Shown here: in pieces, positions 11,160 through 23,486 of the stretch | Layout of the letters: every line of letters begins with the position of its first letter | Position numbering within the stretch: the first letter of the stretch is position 1 | Assembly (NCBI RefSeq): GCF_964340395.1 | Contig: NC_135559.1 | Coordinates: forward strand, 21,016,611-21,080,610 | Length of the DNA: 64,000 bases | Direction of reading: 5' to 3' | Origin: Glandiceps talaboti | Lineage: Eukaryota > Hemichordata > Enteropneusta > Spengelidae | The notes under the pieces: generated by a model | Told to the model about the DNA's origin: nothing | Seen by the model: the letters and a program-made list of their open reading frames with translations, nothing else | The model's database searches: none | Program-made: the position numbers and the translations under genes

Positions 11160-12117
11160 ATTTCTATTATATTGTATTGGCTTACGTCCAAGTATCGCGT
11201 TTTTGATTTGTGTAGCTCGTGGGCCTTTTGCTACTCCTAATTTGTCTCTGTTAATATCACAAGTATACCAAGTTCGAGGACACACGTCCCAACACAAAAT
11301 GGGACAATTTGTTTACCAAACAGCCAGCTAGAGTTGAACAGTAATCATAGTCAGTTTGTCCTGAGGAGAAGACCACAGCCATATTGCTGAAACGTGGACA
11401 TGAAAAACGTAATGATTTGGCTGTGTGTCAATGAATACTACTTGGATAAGTAGTTATTAACTGAGATGTAAAAATATCGACCACGTTATTGGTAGATTCA
11501 TTGGCACATCGGAAAATTCATAACATTATCCATAACAACGCCTATCTTAACATAAAACAATGTTACATGTAATTGACCCAGACACACTTCGGGGAGGGGA
11601 GTTCAGACAGCTTGTTTCCGCGATAACAGTACCCGAAACGAGCAATGCGCATACAAGTTCGTTTGCTTATACCAGACTACATAATGTAAACCAGATACAA
11701 ACTGAGTGCTCTCATGGGCTTTTTAATATTATAAACTATTTTGATAAATTAATCTTCAAGTGACAGTATAAGTAACTATAATATTATGTGACTGTACAAA
11801 CCAAGGTTGTCCGTTTCTATGATGGGCCGTGTGTTGCAATATTCAATAAAACACATACTCATCCAAAAAAAGACGTATTCGTAAAATTCATAATATGATT
11901 TTTGTAATATACATTTATATTCGTAGAATCGTTATTTATATTTAAAAAATCAATGTTTGTATTCGTAAATTTCAGGTTACCATTCGTACATATATTTTTA
12001 TTTTTGTCTTTGTATTCGTTAACCTTCCATTTTTATTTGTGGTTTTCAATGTTGTTTTTGATGAATCATTTTACCTCCTGTAAGTGAGTATTATGTTATG
12101 CTTTTGTCTGTCTGTGT
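11160..12117. other. Intergenic, nothing recognised
   Basis: AT-rich sequence. Short frames here lack splice or family support. Confidence 0.6.
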
Positions 12118-12118
12118 T

Positions 12119-12197
12119 CGTATGTATGTATGTATGTATGTATGTATGTATGTATGTATGTATGTATGTATGTATGTATGTATGTATGTATGTATGT
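12119..12197. repeat. (GTAT)n microsatellite
   Basis: About 19 uninterrupted copies of the tetranucleotide. Confidence 0.95.
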
Positions 12198-12199
12198 GT

Positions 12200-13110
12200 C
12201 TAAATAACTATAACATCGATTCTAATGAAACTTACTAAACATCTTCCACATGCTCATCAGAAGAGTTGATTAAATTTTGGGAGGCATCCAATGAAAATTA
12301 ACTAGTCATTTACATAATTAAGGGTTTTTAGTAATTAGGATATATCTTTGGAATGCATACTTCAAAATCAATATAATTCGGTACACATATTAACCATATA
12401 CATATATTAACAAAGCACATGTGGCCTATAATGTTTGTTGATAACTTAAAGCTGTTACTTATAATTTGCGTAATTAATGAATTTCAGTAATTATTCTATT
12501 TATTTTAAGAACCCATATTTCAATTTCAATATAATTTAGTACATAATGTTACCAGAACAAAGCACATATATATCCTATAAAATTTGTTGATGTAGCTTAC
12601 AGTTTTAATGCATAATTTGCATAAATAATTAATTTTGGTGATTAGTCTTTATTTTAAGATGCAAGCTCCAAATTTCATACAATTTAGTAGACATACCAAT
12701 CATACAACGCACAGAAGTTTTTTGACATATAGCCTTTAACGAGTAATTTAAATAATTAATGATCTTCAGTAATTATGTTATATCGTTGAAAAGCACTCTT
12801 CAGATTTCATATAATTTGGCACATATATCCTCTAAAGCATGTTGATATAAATTTCAATTTCAATGACTAATTTGCATAATGAATGATTTTCGGTATTTAG
12901 GCTATTTCTTAAGAATGCAAACTTCAAATTTCACTTACTTTGGTGCATCCATCAGCCATAACAAATAATACGTGTTTGATGTAGTTGCTTATTTATTTTT
13001 TAATTGTGATATGTAAATTAATTAATAATCATTTTGATACTTAATGAGGCAATATCTTTTGAATGCAAGCTTGTAATATCGGATAATTTAGTACATGTGT
13101 AACAAATTTT
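12200..13110. repeat. Diverged ~125-155-bp tandem repeat
   Basis: A unit containing a TAATTTGCATAATTAATGA-like core followed by a TTCAGTAATTA.G.TAT motif recurs near 12,310, 12,465, 12,613, 12,745, 12,870 and 13,015. A single related copy lies near 13,760 and another at about 51,910-52,010. The copies are too diverged for a recent array, so this looks like an old satellite or repeat family. Confidence 0.55.
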
Positions 13111-14585
13111 AGGGATACCTCTTCTGTTTAGGTAACCCCCTTCAATGTTACTCTCTCTCCACTCTCTCTCTCTCTCCACTCTGTACACGGGATCGACTTG
13201 GACTTTTAGGGAATTAGCTCAAACTACACACAATGTTCATGGTTAACCTGGATCATTTGGAAGTGGCCACGGAGCAGATCGAAGCTCCTAGTCTCAGACC
13301 GTCTCTTCCAAAGACTGAATCCAAACTTTTATTATTCCATTAAATTCTTATAAACATAAAATATACAATACTCAAATGATTGGGTGATAAAGTAATCAGC
13401 ACCATAAATGACTAAAACGGAAGTATTGCCGTCGCCTTAATTCAATGCAAATGATATTGACAAATATGAAAACTAGCTAAACAATGTGATCACGTCATTG
13501 TTCTTCCAACTGTCTGTAATCAGTCATTATTTGACACTGTTGATCTTTTAATAACTCAATGTTGTCATCTCAGAAGAATACTATTCGCGCAATGCAAACA
13601 TTTGTTCTAAGTATTAATTCATGACAGCTGAGAGTTCACGGTGACCTCGCAAAACATCAAAACTTAGCGAATATTAAAAAGTTGTATTCTGTCATCCGTA
13701 ACACATGTATTGATGGTAAAGATGTACATGTCTTTTTAAAGCTTGGTGTTGTAACTTATAAGCTATATGGTTAATTTGCATAATCAATAGTTCCTAAAAT
13801 CGGCAAACTTTGCTCTACTTTTGAGCGTATCTTTTAAGGTTGCATCTTTCGTGTTATCTATTTTACTCGTGAGGTTACTCAATTATGTTGTCGATCGTAA
13901 GGTGTTGTGTATTAGGGGTTTGATTTTGTCGTTTTTGATTTGTTGTGGTTTGACTAGAATCGTTTGCCTTGTGAAGCTTCATCCCTTTCGTACATCTATA
14001 AATTTGTGTAAACAGGTGACAGTGTTGCGGAAGCGTGTGCCAGAATCATCAACTATGGAAATGATGTCGGCGTTCTATCAATAACTAATAACTAATAAAC
14101 CCGTTATGCACATGCGCACATGCGTCATTATTTATGGCTAGTTAAGTCGCACATTCTCGATCTCTCCAAAACGAGCCCAGGCTAAGTATTAATTCATTTT
14201 ATCTCATTTTATTGTATATTCTACATCATTTACATATTATTGAAACTTATTCACTGTTGGAAGACGAGCTTCCTATGTCAAAAAGTCTAAATTATAGTGT
14301 GTAGCGAAGGTGACATGAATGAGCAAGGCCGCACCCAGTACCCTTAGCAACCAATTGGAACAAAATGTTTTACAATGTATCACCCGACACATGACCCGAC
14401 ACTCTCGACCCACAGAAGTTTTGAGATTGTCGTTCCTACAAACAATTGTTGGAATACAACAGAACATATGTAATAAGTTATTTTTTTCTCATTCATTATT
14501 ATTTACCCATTGCTGTTAGTGATCTCTGAGTCTTTGTAATAACTACAGACATTCGATAGATCTCACATTGGATATTTTCAGCAAA
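13111..14585. other. Intergenic, nothing recognised
   Basis: A CT-rich patch at about 13,150-13,180 is the only notable feature. No coding frame has splice or family support. Confidence 0.55.
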
Positions 14586-17500
14586 CTGAAACTTATATAT
14601 TACCCTTGACATATTAATAATAGTGAAACTCATATAGTACCCTTGACATATTAATAATAGTGAAACTCATATAGTACCCCTGACATATTAATAATAGTGA
14701 AACTCATATAGTACCCCTGACATATTAATAATAGTGAAACTCATATAGTACCCCCGACATATTAATAAAAGTGAAACTCATATAGTACCCCTGACATATT
14801 AATAATAGTGAAACTCATATAGTACCCTTGACATATTAATAATAGTGAAACTCATATAGTACCCTTGACATATTAATAATAGTGAAACTCATATAGTACC
14901 CTTGACATATTAATAATAGTGAAACTCATATAGTACCCTGACATATTAATAATAGTGAAACTCATATAGTACCCCTGACATATAATAATAGTGAAACTCA
15001 TATAGTACCCCTGAAATATTAATAATAGTGAAACTCATATAATACCCCTGACATATTAATAATAGTGAAACTCATATAGTACCCCTGACATATTAATAAT
15101 AGTGAAACTCATATAGTACCCCTGACATATTAATAATAGTGAAACTCGTATAGTACCCCTGAAATATTAATAATAGTGAAACTCATATAATACCCCTGAC
15201 ATATTAATAATAGTGAAACTCATACAGTACCCCTGACATATTAATAATAGTGAAACTCACATAGTATCCCTGACATATTAATAATAGTGAAACTCATATA
15301 GTACCCCTGACATATTAATAATAGTGAAACTCATATAATACCCCTGACATATTAATAATAGTGAAACTCATATAGTACCCCTGAAATATTAATAATAGTG
15401 AAACTCATATAATACCCCTGACATATTAATAATAGTGAAACTCATATAGTACCCCTGACATATTAATGACAGTGAAACTCATATAGTACCCCTGACATAT
15501 TAATAATAGTGAAACTCATATAGTACCCCTGAAATATTAATAATAGTGAAACTCATATAATACTCCTGACATATTAATAATAGTGAAACTCATATAGTAC
15601 CCCTGACATATTAATAATAGTGAAACTCATATAGTACCCCTGACATATTAATAATAGTGAAACTCATATAGTACCCCTGACATATTAATAATAGTGAAAC
15701 TCATATAGTACCCCTGACATATTAATAATAGTGAAACTCATATAGTACCCCTGACATATTAATAATAGTGAAACTCATATAGTACCCCTGACATGTTAGT
15801 AATAGTGAAACTCATATAGTACCCCTGACATATTAATAATAGTGAAACTCATATAGTACCCTTGACATATTAATAATAGTGAAACTCATATAGTACCCCT
15901 GACATATTAATAATAGTGAAACTCATATAGTACCCCTGACATATTAATAATAGTGAAACTCATATAGTACCACTGACATATTAATAATAGTGAAACTCAT
16001 ATAGTACCCCTGACATAATAATAATAGTGAAACTCATATAGTACCCCTGACATACTAATAATAGTGAAACTCATATAGTAACCCTGACATATTAATAATA
16101 GTGAAACATATATAGTACCCCTGACATATTAATAATAGTGACTCATATAGTACCCCTGACATATTAATAATAGTGAAACATATATAGTACCCCTGACATA
16201 TTAATAATAGTGAAACTCATATAGTACCCCTGACATATTAATAAAAGTGAAACTCATATAGTATCCCTGACATATTAATAATAGTGAAACTCATATAGTA
16301 CCCCTGACATAATAATAAATATTGAAACTCATATAGTACCCCTGACATATTAATTTTAGTGAAGCTCATATAGTACCCCTGACATATTAATAATAGTGAA
16401 ACTCATATAGTACCCTGACATATTAATAATAGTGAAACTCATATAGTACCCCTGACATATTAATAAATATTGAAACTCATATAGTACCCTGACATATTAA
16501 TAATAGTGAAACTCATATAGTACCCCTGACATATTAATAATAGTGAAGCTCATATAGTACCCCTGACATATTAATAATATTGAAACTCATATAGTACCCC
16601 TGACATATTAATAATAGTGAAGCTCATTTAGTACCCCTGACATATTAATAATAGTGAAACTCATACAGTACCCCTGACATATTAATAATAGTGAAACTCA
16701 TATAGTACCCCTGACATATTAATAATAGTGAAACTCATATAGTACCCCTGACATATTAATAAATATTGAAACTCATATAGTACCCTGACATATTAATAAT
16801 AGTGAAACTCATATAGTACCCCTGACATATTAATAATAGTGAAACTCATATAGTACCCCTGACATATTAATAAATATTGAAACTCATATAGTACCCTGAC
16901 ATATTAATAATAGTGAAACTCATATAGTACCCCTGACATATTAATAAATATTGAAACTCATATAGTACCCTGACATATTAATAATAGTGAAACTCATATA
17001 GTACCCCTGACATATTAATAATAGTGAAACTCATATAGTACACCTGACATATTAATAATATTGAAACTCATATAGTACCCCTGACATATTAATAATATTG
17101 AAACTCATGCAGTACCCTGACATATTAATAATAGTGAAACTCATATAGTACCCCTGACATATTAATAATATTGAAACTCATACAGTACCCCTGACATATT
17201 AATAATAGTGAAACTCATATAGTACACCTGACATATTAATAATATTGAAACTCATACAGTACCCTGACATATTAATAATAGTGAAACTCATACAGTACCC
17301 CTGACATATTAATAATAGTGAAACTCATACAGTACCCCTGACATATTAATAATAGTGAAACTCATATAGTACCCCTGACATATTAATAAAAGTGAAACTC
17401 ATATAGTACCCCTGATATATTAATAATAGTGAAACTCATATAGTACCCCTGACATATTAATAATAGTGAAACTCATATAGTACCCCTGACATATTAATAA

Positions 17501-18050
17501 AAGTGAAACTCATATAGTACCCCTGACATATTAATAATAGTGAAACTCATATAGTACCCCTGACATATTAATAATAGTGAAACTCATATAGTACCCCTGA
17601 CATATTAATAAAAGTGAAACTCATATAGTATCCCTGACATATTAATAATAGTGAAACTCATATAGTACCCCTGACATAATAATAAATATTGAAACTCATA
17701 TAGTACCCCTGACATATTAATTTTAGTGAAGCTCATATAGTACCCCTGACATATTAATAATAGTGAAACTCATATAGTACCCCTGACATATTAATAAATA
17801 TTGAAACTCATATAGTACCCCTGACATATTAATAATAGTGAAACTCATATAGTACCCCTGACATATTAATGATAGTGAAACTCATAGTATCCCTGACATA
17901 TTAATAATAGTGAAACTCATATAGTACCCCTGACATATTAATAATAGTGGAACTCATATAATACCCCTGACATATTAATAATACTGAAACTCATATAGTA
18001 CCCCTGACATATTAATAATTCTGAAACTCCTATCATACCCATGACGAATT
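14586..18050. repeat. 37-bp minisatellite array (copy A side)
   Basis: About 93 head-to-tail units of 37 bp built on TGACATATTAATAATAGTG followed by AAACTCATATAGTACCCC. Variant units (AAATATTG, ATTTTAGTGAAGC, one-base deletions in the C run) recur in blocks. For example the TAATTTTAGTGAAGC variant with its neighbours appears at 16,351 and again at 17,718, which shows higher-order duplication inside the array. It lies downstream of the distal DDB2 terminal exon. Confidence 0.95.
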
Positions 18051-18111
18051 AATGTAAATTCCAACATCATCAGCAGTGTGAATGTCAAATATTGTAGTTA
18101 TCAGCCTAGTG

Positions 18112-18242
18112 CATACATACATACATACATACATACATACGTACATACATACATACATATGTACATACAAACATGTACATACATACATGTACATACATAC
18201 ATACATACATACATACATACATACATACATACATACATACAT

Positions 18243-18276
<34 letters not shown>
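18112..18276. repeat. (CATA)n microsatellite, copy A
   Basis: A CATA/CATG-variant tract ending in a short CA run. It is one tetranucleotide shorter than copy B. Reading frames across it are artefacts. Confidence 0.95.
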
Positions 18277-18841
18277 TGAAACTAAATGGTTGTCATGTGA
18301 AAAAAGGAGAGAAATAACTCAAAAATATAGATAAATATAATATAATGTGTTTAATTGTTTCAAAGAAAAGGAAAAATAAACATAACTATAAAATAGTCAC
18401 ACAAACACATTCTGTTATGATGAAATATACATAATTATAGAATCTGTTGAAAGTATAACAATTTATGTAATCAATACAAACAATAACATGACCCTATAAG
18501 GCTTAGACAGGATTACCTATTTGTTCATGGTTATCTTTTTTGTCATAACTTTGTGCCACAAAACTGGGTTTTTTTACATTACAAAGATTAATCCAAATCT
18601 CAAGTAGGCAGAAAAAAAGTTAGAGTAAATATGCTTGTTAATACACAACTAGATTGTTTAGTATATAAAAAAAGAAAAGATGCTACACTACGACACAAAC
18701 AGGTATTAAATTTTAAAGTCAATGTCTGCCCATGGCAACAACTTTTAACTGAACAATGAATGAGGAACTCGTTTCAACATGGTAATCACACTTTGACCCT
18801 TTAAGTGATACCCTATATTTAGGGTGTAGCTACATAGAGTA
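18277..18841. other. Unique spacer between arrays, copy A
   Basis: About 560 bp of non-repetitive AT-rich sequence, repeated identically in copy B at about 26,596-27,160. No gene was seen. Confidence 0.6.
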
Positions 18842-21314
18842 TGGTGAAATCAGACTATTAACAGTGTTGACTTTGTAAGGTGAAATCAGACTATTAACAG
18901 TGTTGACTTTGTAAGGTGAAATCAGACTATTAACAGTGTTGACTTTGTAAGGTGAAATCAGACTATTAACAGTGTTGACTTTGTAAGGTGAAATCAGACG
19001 ATTAACAGTGTTCACTTTGTAAGGTGAAATCAGACGATTAACAGTGTTCACTTTGTAAGGTGAAATCAGACTATTAACAGTGTTCACTTTGTAAGGTGAA
19101 ATCAGACTATTAACAGTGTTCACTTTGTAAGGTGAAATCAGACTATTAACAGTGTTCACTTTGTAAGGTGAAATCAGACTATTAACAGTGTTCACTTTGT
19201 AAGGTGAAATCAGACTATTAACAGTGTTGACTTTGTAAGGTGAAATCAGACTATTAACAGTGTTCACTTTGTAAGGTGAAATCAGACTATTAACAGTGTT
19301 CACTTTGTAAGGTGAAATCAGACTATTAACAGTGTTCACTTTGTAAGGTGAAATCAGACTATTAACTTAACAGTGTTCACTTTGTAAGGTGAAATCAGAC
19401 GATTAACAGTGTTCACTTTGTAAGGTGAAATCACACTATTAACAGTATTCACTTTGTTAGGTGAAATCAGACTATTAACAGTGTTCACTTTGTAAGGTGA
19501 AATCAGACTATTAACAGTGTTCACTTTGTAAGGTGAAATCAGACGATTAACAGTGTTCACTTTGTAAGGTGAAATCAGACTATTAACAGTGTTCACTTTG
19601 AAAGGTGAAATCAGACTATTAACTTAAAAGTGTTCACTTTGTAAGGTGAAATCAGACTATTAACAGTATTCACTTTGTAAGGTGAAATCAGACTATTAAC
19701 TTAACAGCGTTGACTTTGTAAGGTGAAATCAGACTATTAACAGTATTCACTTTGTAAGGTGAAATCAGACTATTAACTTAAAAGTGTTCACTTTGTAAGG
19801 TGAAATCAGACTATTAACAGTATTCACTTTGTAAGGTGAAATCAGACTATTAACTTAACAGTGTTCACTTTGTAAGGTGAAATCAGACTATTAACAGTGT
19901 TCACTTTGTAAGGTGAAATCAGACTACTAACAGTGTTCACTTTGAAAGGTGAAATCAGACTATTAACAGTGTTGACTTTGTAAGGTGAAATCAGACTATT
20001 AACAGTGTTGACTTTGTAAGGTGAAATCAGACTATTAACAGTGTTGACTTTGTAAGGTGAAATCAGACTATTAACAGTGTTCACTTTGTTTGGTGAAATC
20101 AGACTATTAACAGTGTTGACTTTGTAAGGTGAAATCAGACTATTAACAGTGTTGACTTTGTAAGGTGAAATCAGACTATTAACAGTGTTGACTTTGTAAG
20201 GTGAAATCAGACTATTAACAGTGTTCACTTTGTTTGGTGAAATCAGACTATTAACAGTGTTCACTTTGTAAGGTGAAATCAGACTATTAACAGTGTTCAC
20301 TTTGTTAGGTGAAATCAGACTATTAACAGTATTCACTTTGTTAGGTGAAATCAGACTATTAACAGTGTTCACTTTGTAAGGTGAAATCAGACTATTAACT
20401 TAAAAGTGTTCACTTTGAAAGGTGAAATCAGACTATTAACAGTGTTCACTTTGAAAGGTGAAATCAGACTATTAACAGTGTTCACTTTGAAAGGTGAAAT
20501 CAGACTATTAACAGTGTTCACTTTGTAAGGTGAAATCAGACTATTAACAGTGTTCACTTTGAAAGGTGAAATCAGACTATTAACAGTGTTGACTTTGTAA
20601 GGTGAAATCAGACTATTAACTTAACAGTGTTCACTTTGTAAGGTGAAATCAGACTATTAACAGTGTTCACTTTGTAAGGTGAAATCAGACTATTAACAGT
20701 GTTCACTTTGTAAGGTGAAATCAGACTATTAACTTAACAGTGTTCACTTTGTAAGGTGAAATCAGACTATTAACAGTGTTCACTTTGTAAGGTGAAATCA
20801 GACTATTAACAGTGTTCACTTTGTAAGGTGAAATCAGACGATTAACAGTGTTCACTTTGTAAGGTGAAATCAGACTATTAACTTAACAGTGTTCACTTTG
20901 TAAGGTGAAATCAGACTATTAACAGTGTTCACTTTGTAAGGTGAAATCAGACTATTAACAGTGTTCACTTTGTAAGGTGAAATCAGACTATTAACAGTGT
21001 TCACTTTGTAAGGTGAAATCAGACTATTAACTTAACAGTGTTCACTTTGTAAGGTGAAATCAGACTATTAACAGTGTTCACTTTGTAAGGTAAAATCAGA
21101 CTATTAACAGTGTTCACTTTGTTAGGTGAAGTCAGACTATTAACAGCGTTCACTTTGTAAGGTGAAATCAGACTATTAACAGTGTTGACTTTGTAAGCTG
21201 AAATCAGACTATTAACAGTGTTCACTTTGTAAGCTGAAATCAGACTATTAACAGTGTTCACTTTGTAAGGTGAAATCAGACTATTAACAGTGTTCAGTTT
21301 GAAAGGTGAAATCA
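18842..21314. repeat. 36-bp minisatellite array, copy A
   Basis: About 68 units on the pattern GGTGAAATCAGACTATTAAC then AGTGTTCACTTTGTAA. Because 36 is a multiple of three, minus-strand frames of up to 176 codons with a 12-residue period stay open. They are broken wherever a unit carries the extra TTAAC insertion. Confidence 0.95.
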
Positions 21315-22568
21315 GTTTTCAGTTTGTAATATTAACCAGTCTAATGTATAGACAGTTTTCAGTTTGTAATATTAACCAGTCTAATGTATAGACAGTTTTC
21401 AGTTTGTAATATTAACCATTCTAATGTATAGACAGTTTTCAGTTTGTAATATTAACCAGTCTAATGTGTAGACAGTTTTCAGTTTGTAATATTAACCAGT
21501 CTAATGTATTGGCAGTTTTCAGTTTGTAATATTAACCAGTCTAATGTGTAGACAGTTTTCAGTTTGTAATATTAACCAGTCTAATGTATTGGCAGTTTTC
21601 AGTTTGTAATATTAACCAGTCTTATGTATTGGCAGTTTTCAGTTTGTAATATTAACCAGTCTAATGGATAGACAGTTTTCAGTTTGTAATATTAACCAGT
21701 CTAATGTGTAGACAGTTTTCAGTTTGTAATATTAACCATTCTAATGTGTAGACAGTTTTCAGTTTGTAATATTAACCAGTCTAATGTATAGACAGTTTTC
21801 AGTTTGTAATATTAACCATTCTAATGTATAGACAGTTTTCAGTTTGTAATATTAACCAGTCTAATGTGTAGACAGTTTTCAGTTTGTAATATTAACCAGT
21901 CTAATGGATAGACAGTTTTCAGTTTGTAATATTAACCAGTCTAATGTGTAGACAGTTTTCAGTTTGTAATATTAACCAGTCTAATGTATAGACAGTTTTC
22001 AGTTTGTAATATTAACCAGTCTAATGTATAGACAGTTTATAGTTTGTAATATTAACCAGTCTTACGTATTGGCAGTTTTCAGTTTGTAATATTAACCAGT
22101 CTTATGTATTGGCAGTTTTCAGTTTGTAATATTAACCAGTCTAATGTATTGGCAGTTTTCAGTTTGTAATATTAACCATTCTAATGTATTGGCAGTTTTC
22201 AGTTTGTAATATTAACCAGTCTAATGTTTAGACAGTTTTCAGTTTGTAATATTAACCAGTCTAATGTATAGACAGTTTTTAGTTCTATATATTAACCAGT
22301 CTAATGTATAGACAGTTTTTAGTTCTATATATTAACCAGTCTAATGTATAGACAGTTTTTAGTTTGTAATATTAACCAGTCTAATGTATAGACAGTTTTT
22401 AGTTCTATATATTAACCAGTCTAATGTATAGGCAGTTTTCAGTTTGTAATATTAACCAGTCTTATGTATTGGCAGTTTTCAGTTTGTAATATTAACCAGT
22501 CTTATGTATTGGCAGTTTTCAGTTTGTAATATTAACCAGTCTTATGTATTGGCAGTTTTCAGTTTGTA
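21315..22568. repeat. 40-bp minisatellite array, copy A
   Basis: About 31 units of AGTTTGTAATATTAACCAGT plus CTAATGTATAGACAGTTTTC. It ends about 25 bp downstream of the stop codon of the distal DDB2 terminal exon, so it would be in its 3' UTR. It has one unit more than copy B. Confidence 0.95.
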
Positions 22569-22593
22569 AGCTAAATATAACTAAGCTATAAAT

Positions 22594-22793
22594 CTAGCAT
22601 CTCTGTTGAAGCTTGGCAGCAATTTTAGCTTTCATAGCGGGATCCATTGGATTATTTGTTTTCCTAGGACGTCGTTGTCTTGGCTGTGACTGCTTTGATT
22701 TGGGATCAATTCCTTGTGCTTTCATTTGTTCCATCAATTCTTTTTGCTTCAGTTCAATATCTGTATCTTCATGCCAGATGAGGACATTGTAAC
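22594..22793 (-). CDS. DDB2: DDB2 terminal coding exon, distal duplicate
   Basis: Its sequence matches exon 10 at 30,873-31,072, including the acceptor (TTGCTAAG) and the TAG stop. It encodes the last beta strand (YNVLIWHED) and a basic C-terminal tail. It lies about 8.3 kb further downstream in the transcription direction. It could be used as an alternative last exon giving the same protein, or be silent. Confidence 0.8.
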
Positions 22794-23486
22794 CTTAGCA
22801 ACAAAAGCAACATGTATATATAAACAAGTTAGTAATAATTTGTAATGCCTTGCATTAAATGTACCATTACTCTATTAAAACGACTGTCATGACAAATACA
22901 TGATTATCTAATGTCCTTGTAAAAAAACACCGTAAATTCAGAATATCAGTAGTACCATCTAGACATAGGACGTCCTACATTAGGCAGTTTTGAGTCCTAC
23001 CTGAGGTAGGATAGGTTTGTTTGTACCTGACCCTATCCTGACCCACTCATGAAAATATGCATTATGACGTAATGAAACTTTGTTTACGTTATTTTGACAC
23101 ACTTTTTTCCATTTTATGGAAATGATGTACCCTTAATGTGAGTATATGTTTGCTTACTTTGACATGACCCATTTGTACTAGTACTTCTAATCAGGGTGTA
23201 TTTGTATCTAACAACATCACTCACTCTATGTAGCGGTACACAATACAACATTATCCAGAAAGAGAAGATAATTGGCTAAATGCTAGACTTTCTCCCCAGT
23301 CCTCGAGAGCATCGTTATTTGCTGTTTTGTATGTACCAATATCTACCGAATAATTGTACTAGATTATCCCTGTACTGTGGGCCCTCATCGACTACATAGG
23401 GTTATAATCATTTCTTGATGTGTTACTGCTATGCACTATGTTATTGCGACACCCCGACGACTGTTAACACTGTTCAAATTTAGCCT
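22794..23486. other. Duplicated intron 9 sequence, copy A
   Basis: Non-repetitive sequence matching 31,073-31,765, the part of DDB2 intron 9 just upstream of the terminal exon. Confidence 0.8.

Larger units (their letters stand above)
15172..23486. repeat. 8.3-kb tandem segmental duplication, copy A
   Basis: This block and 23,487-31,765 are adjacent, same orientation and almost identical. The few differences seen outside the ragged array edge are one tetranucleotide unit in the CATA tract, one 40-bp unit, and a C/G substitution (about 23,283 versus 31,562). Order in each copy: 37-bp array, CATA microsatellite, unique 0.5 kb, 36-bp array, 40-bp array, DDB2 terminal exon, intron sequence. The left boundary is inside the 37-bp array and therefore approximate; the right boundary ends TTTAGCCT. 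Confidence 0.93.
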
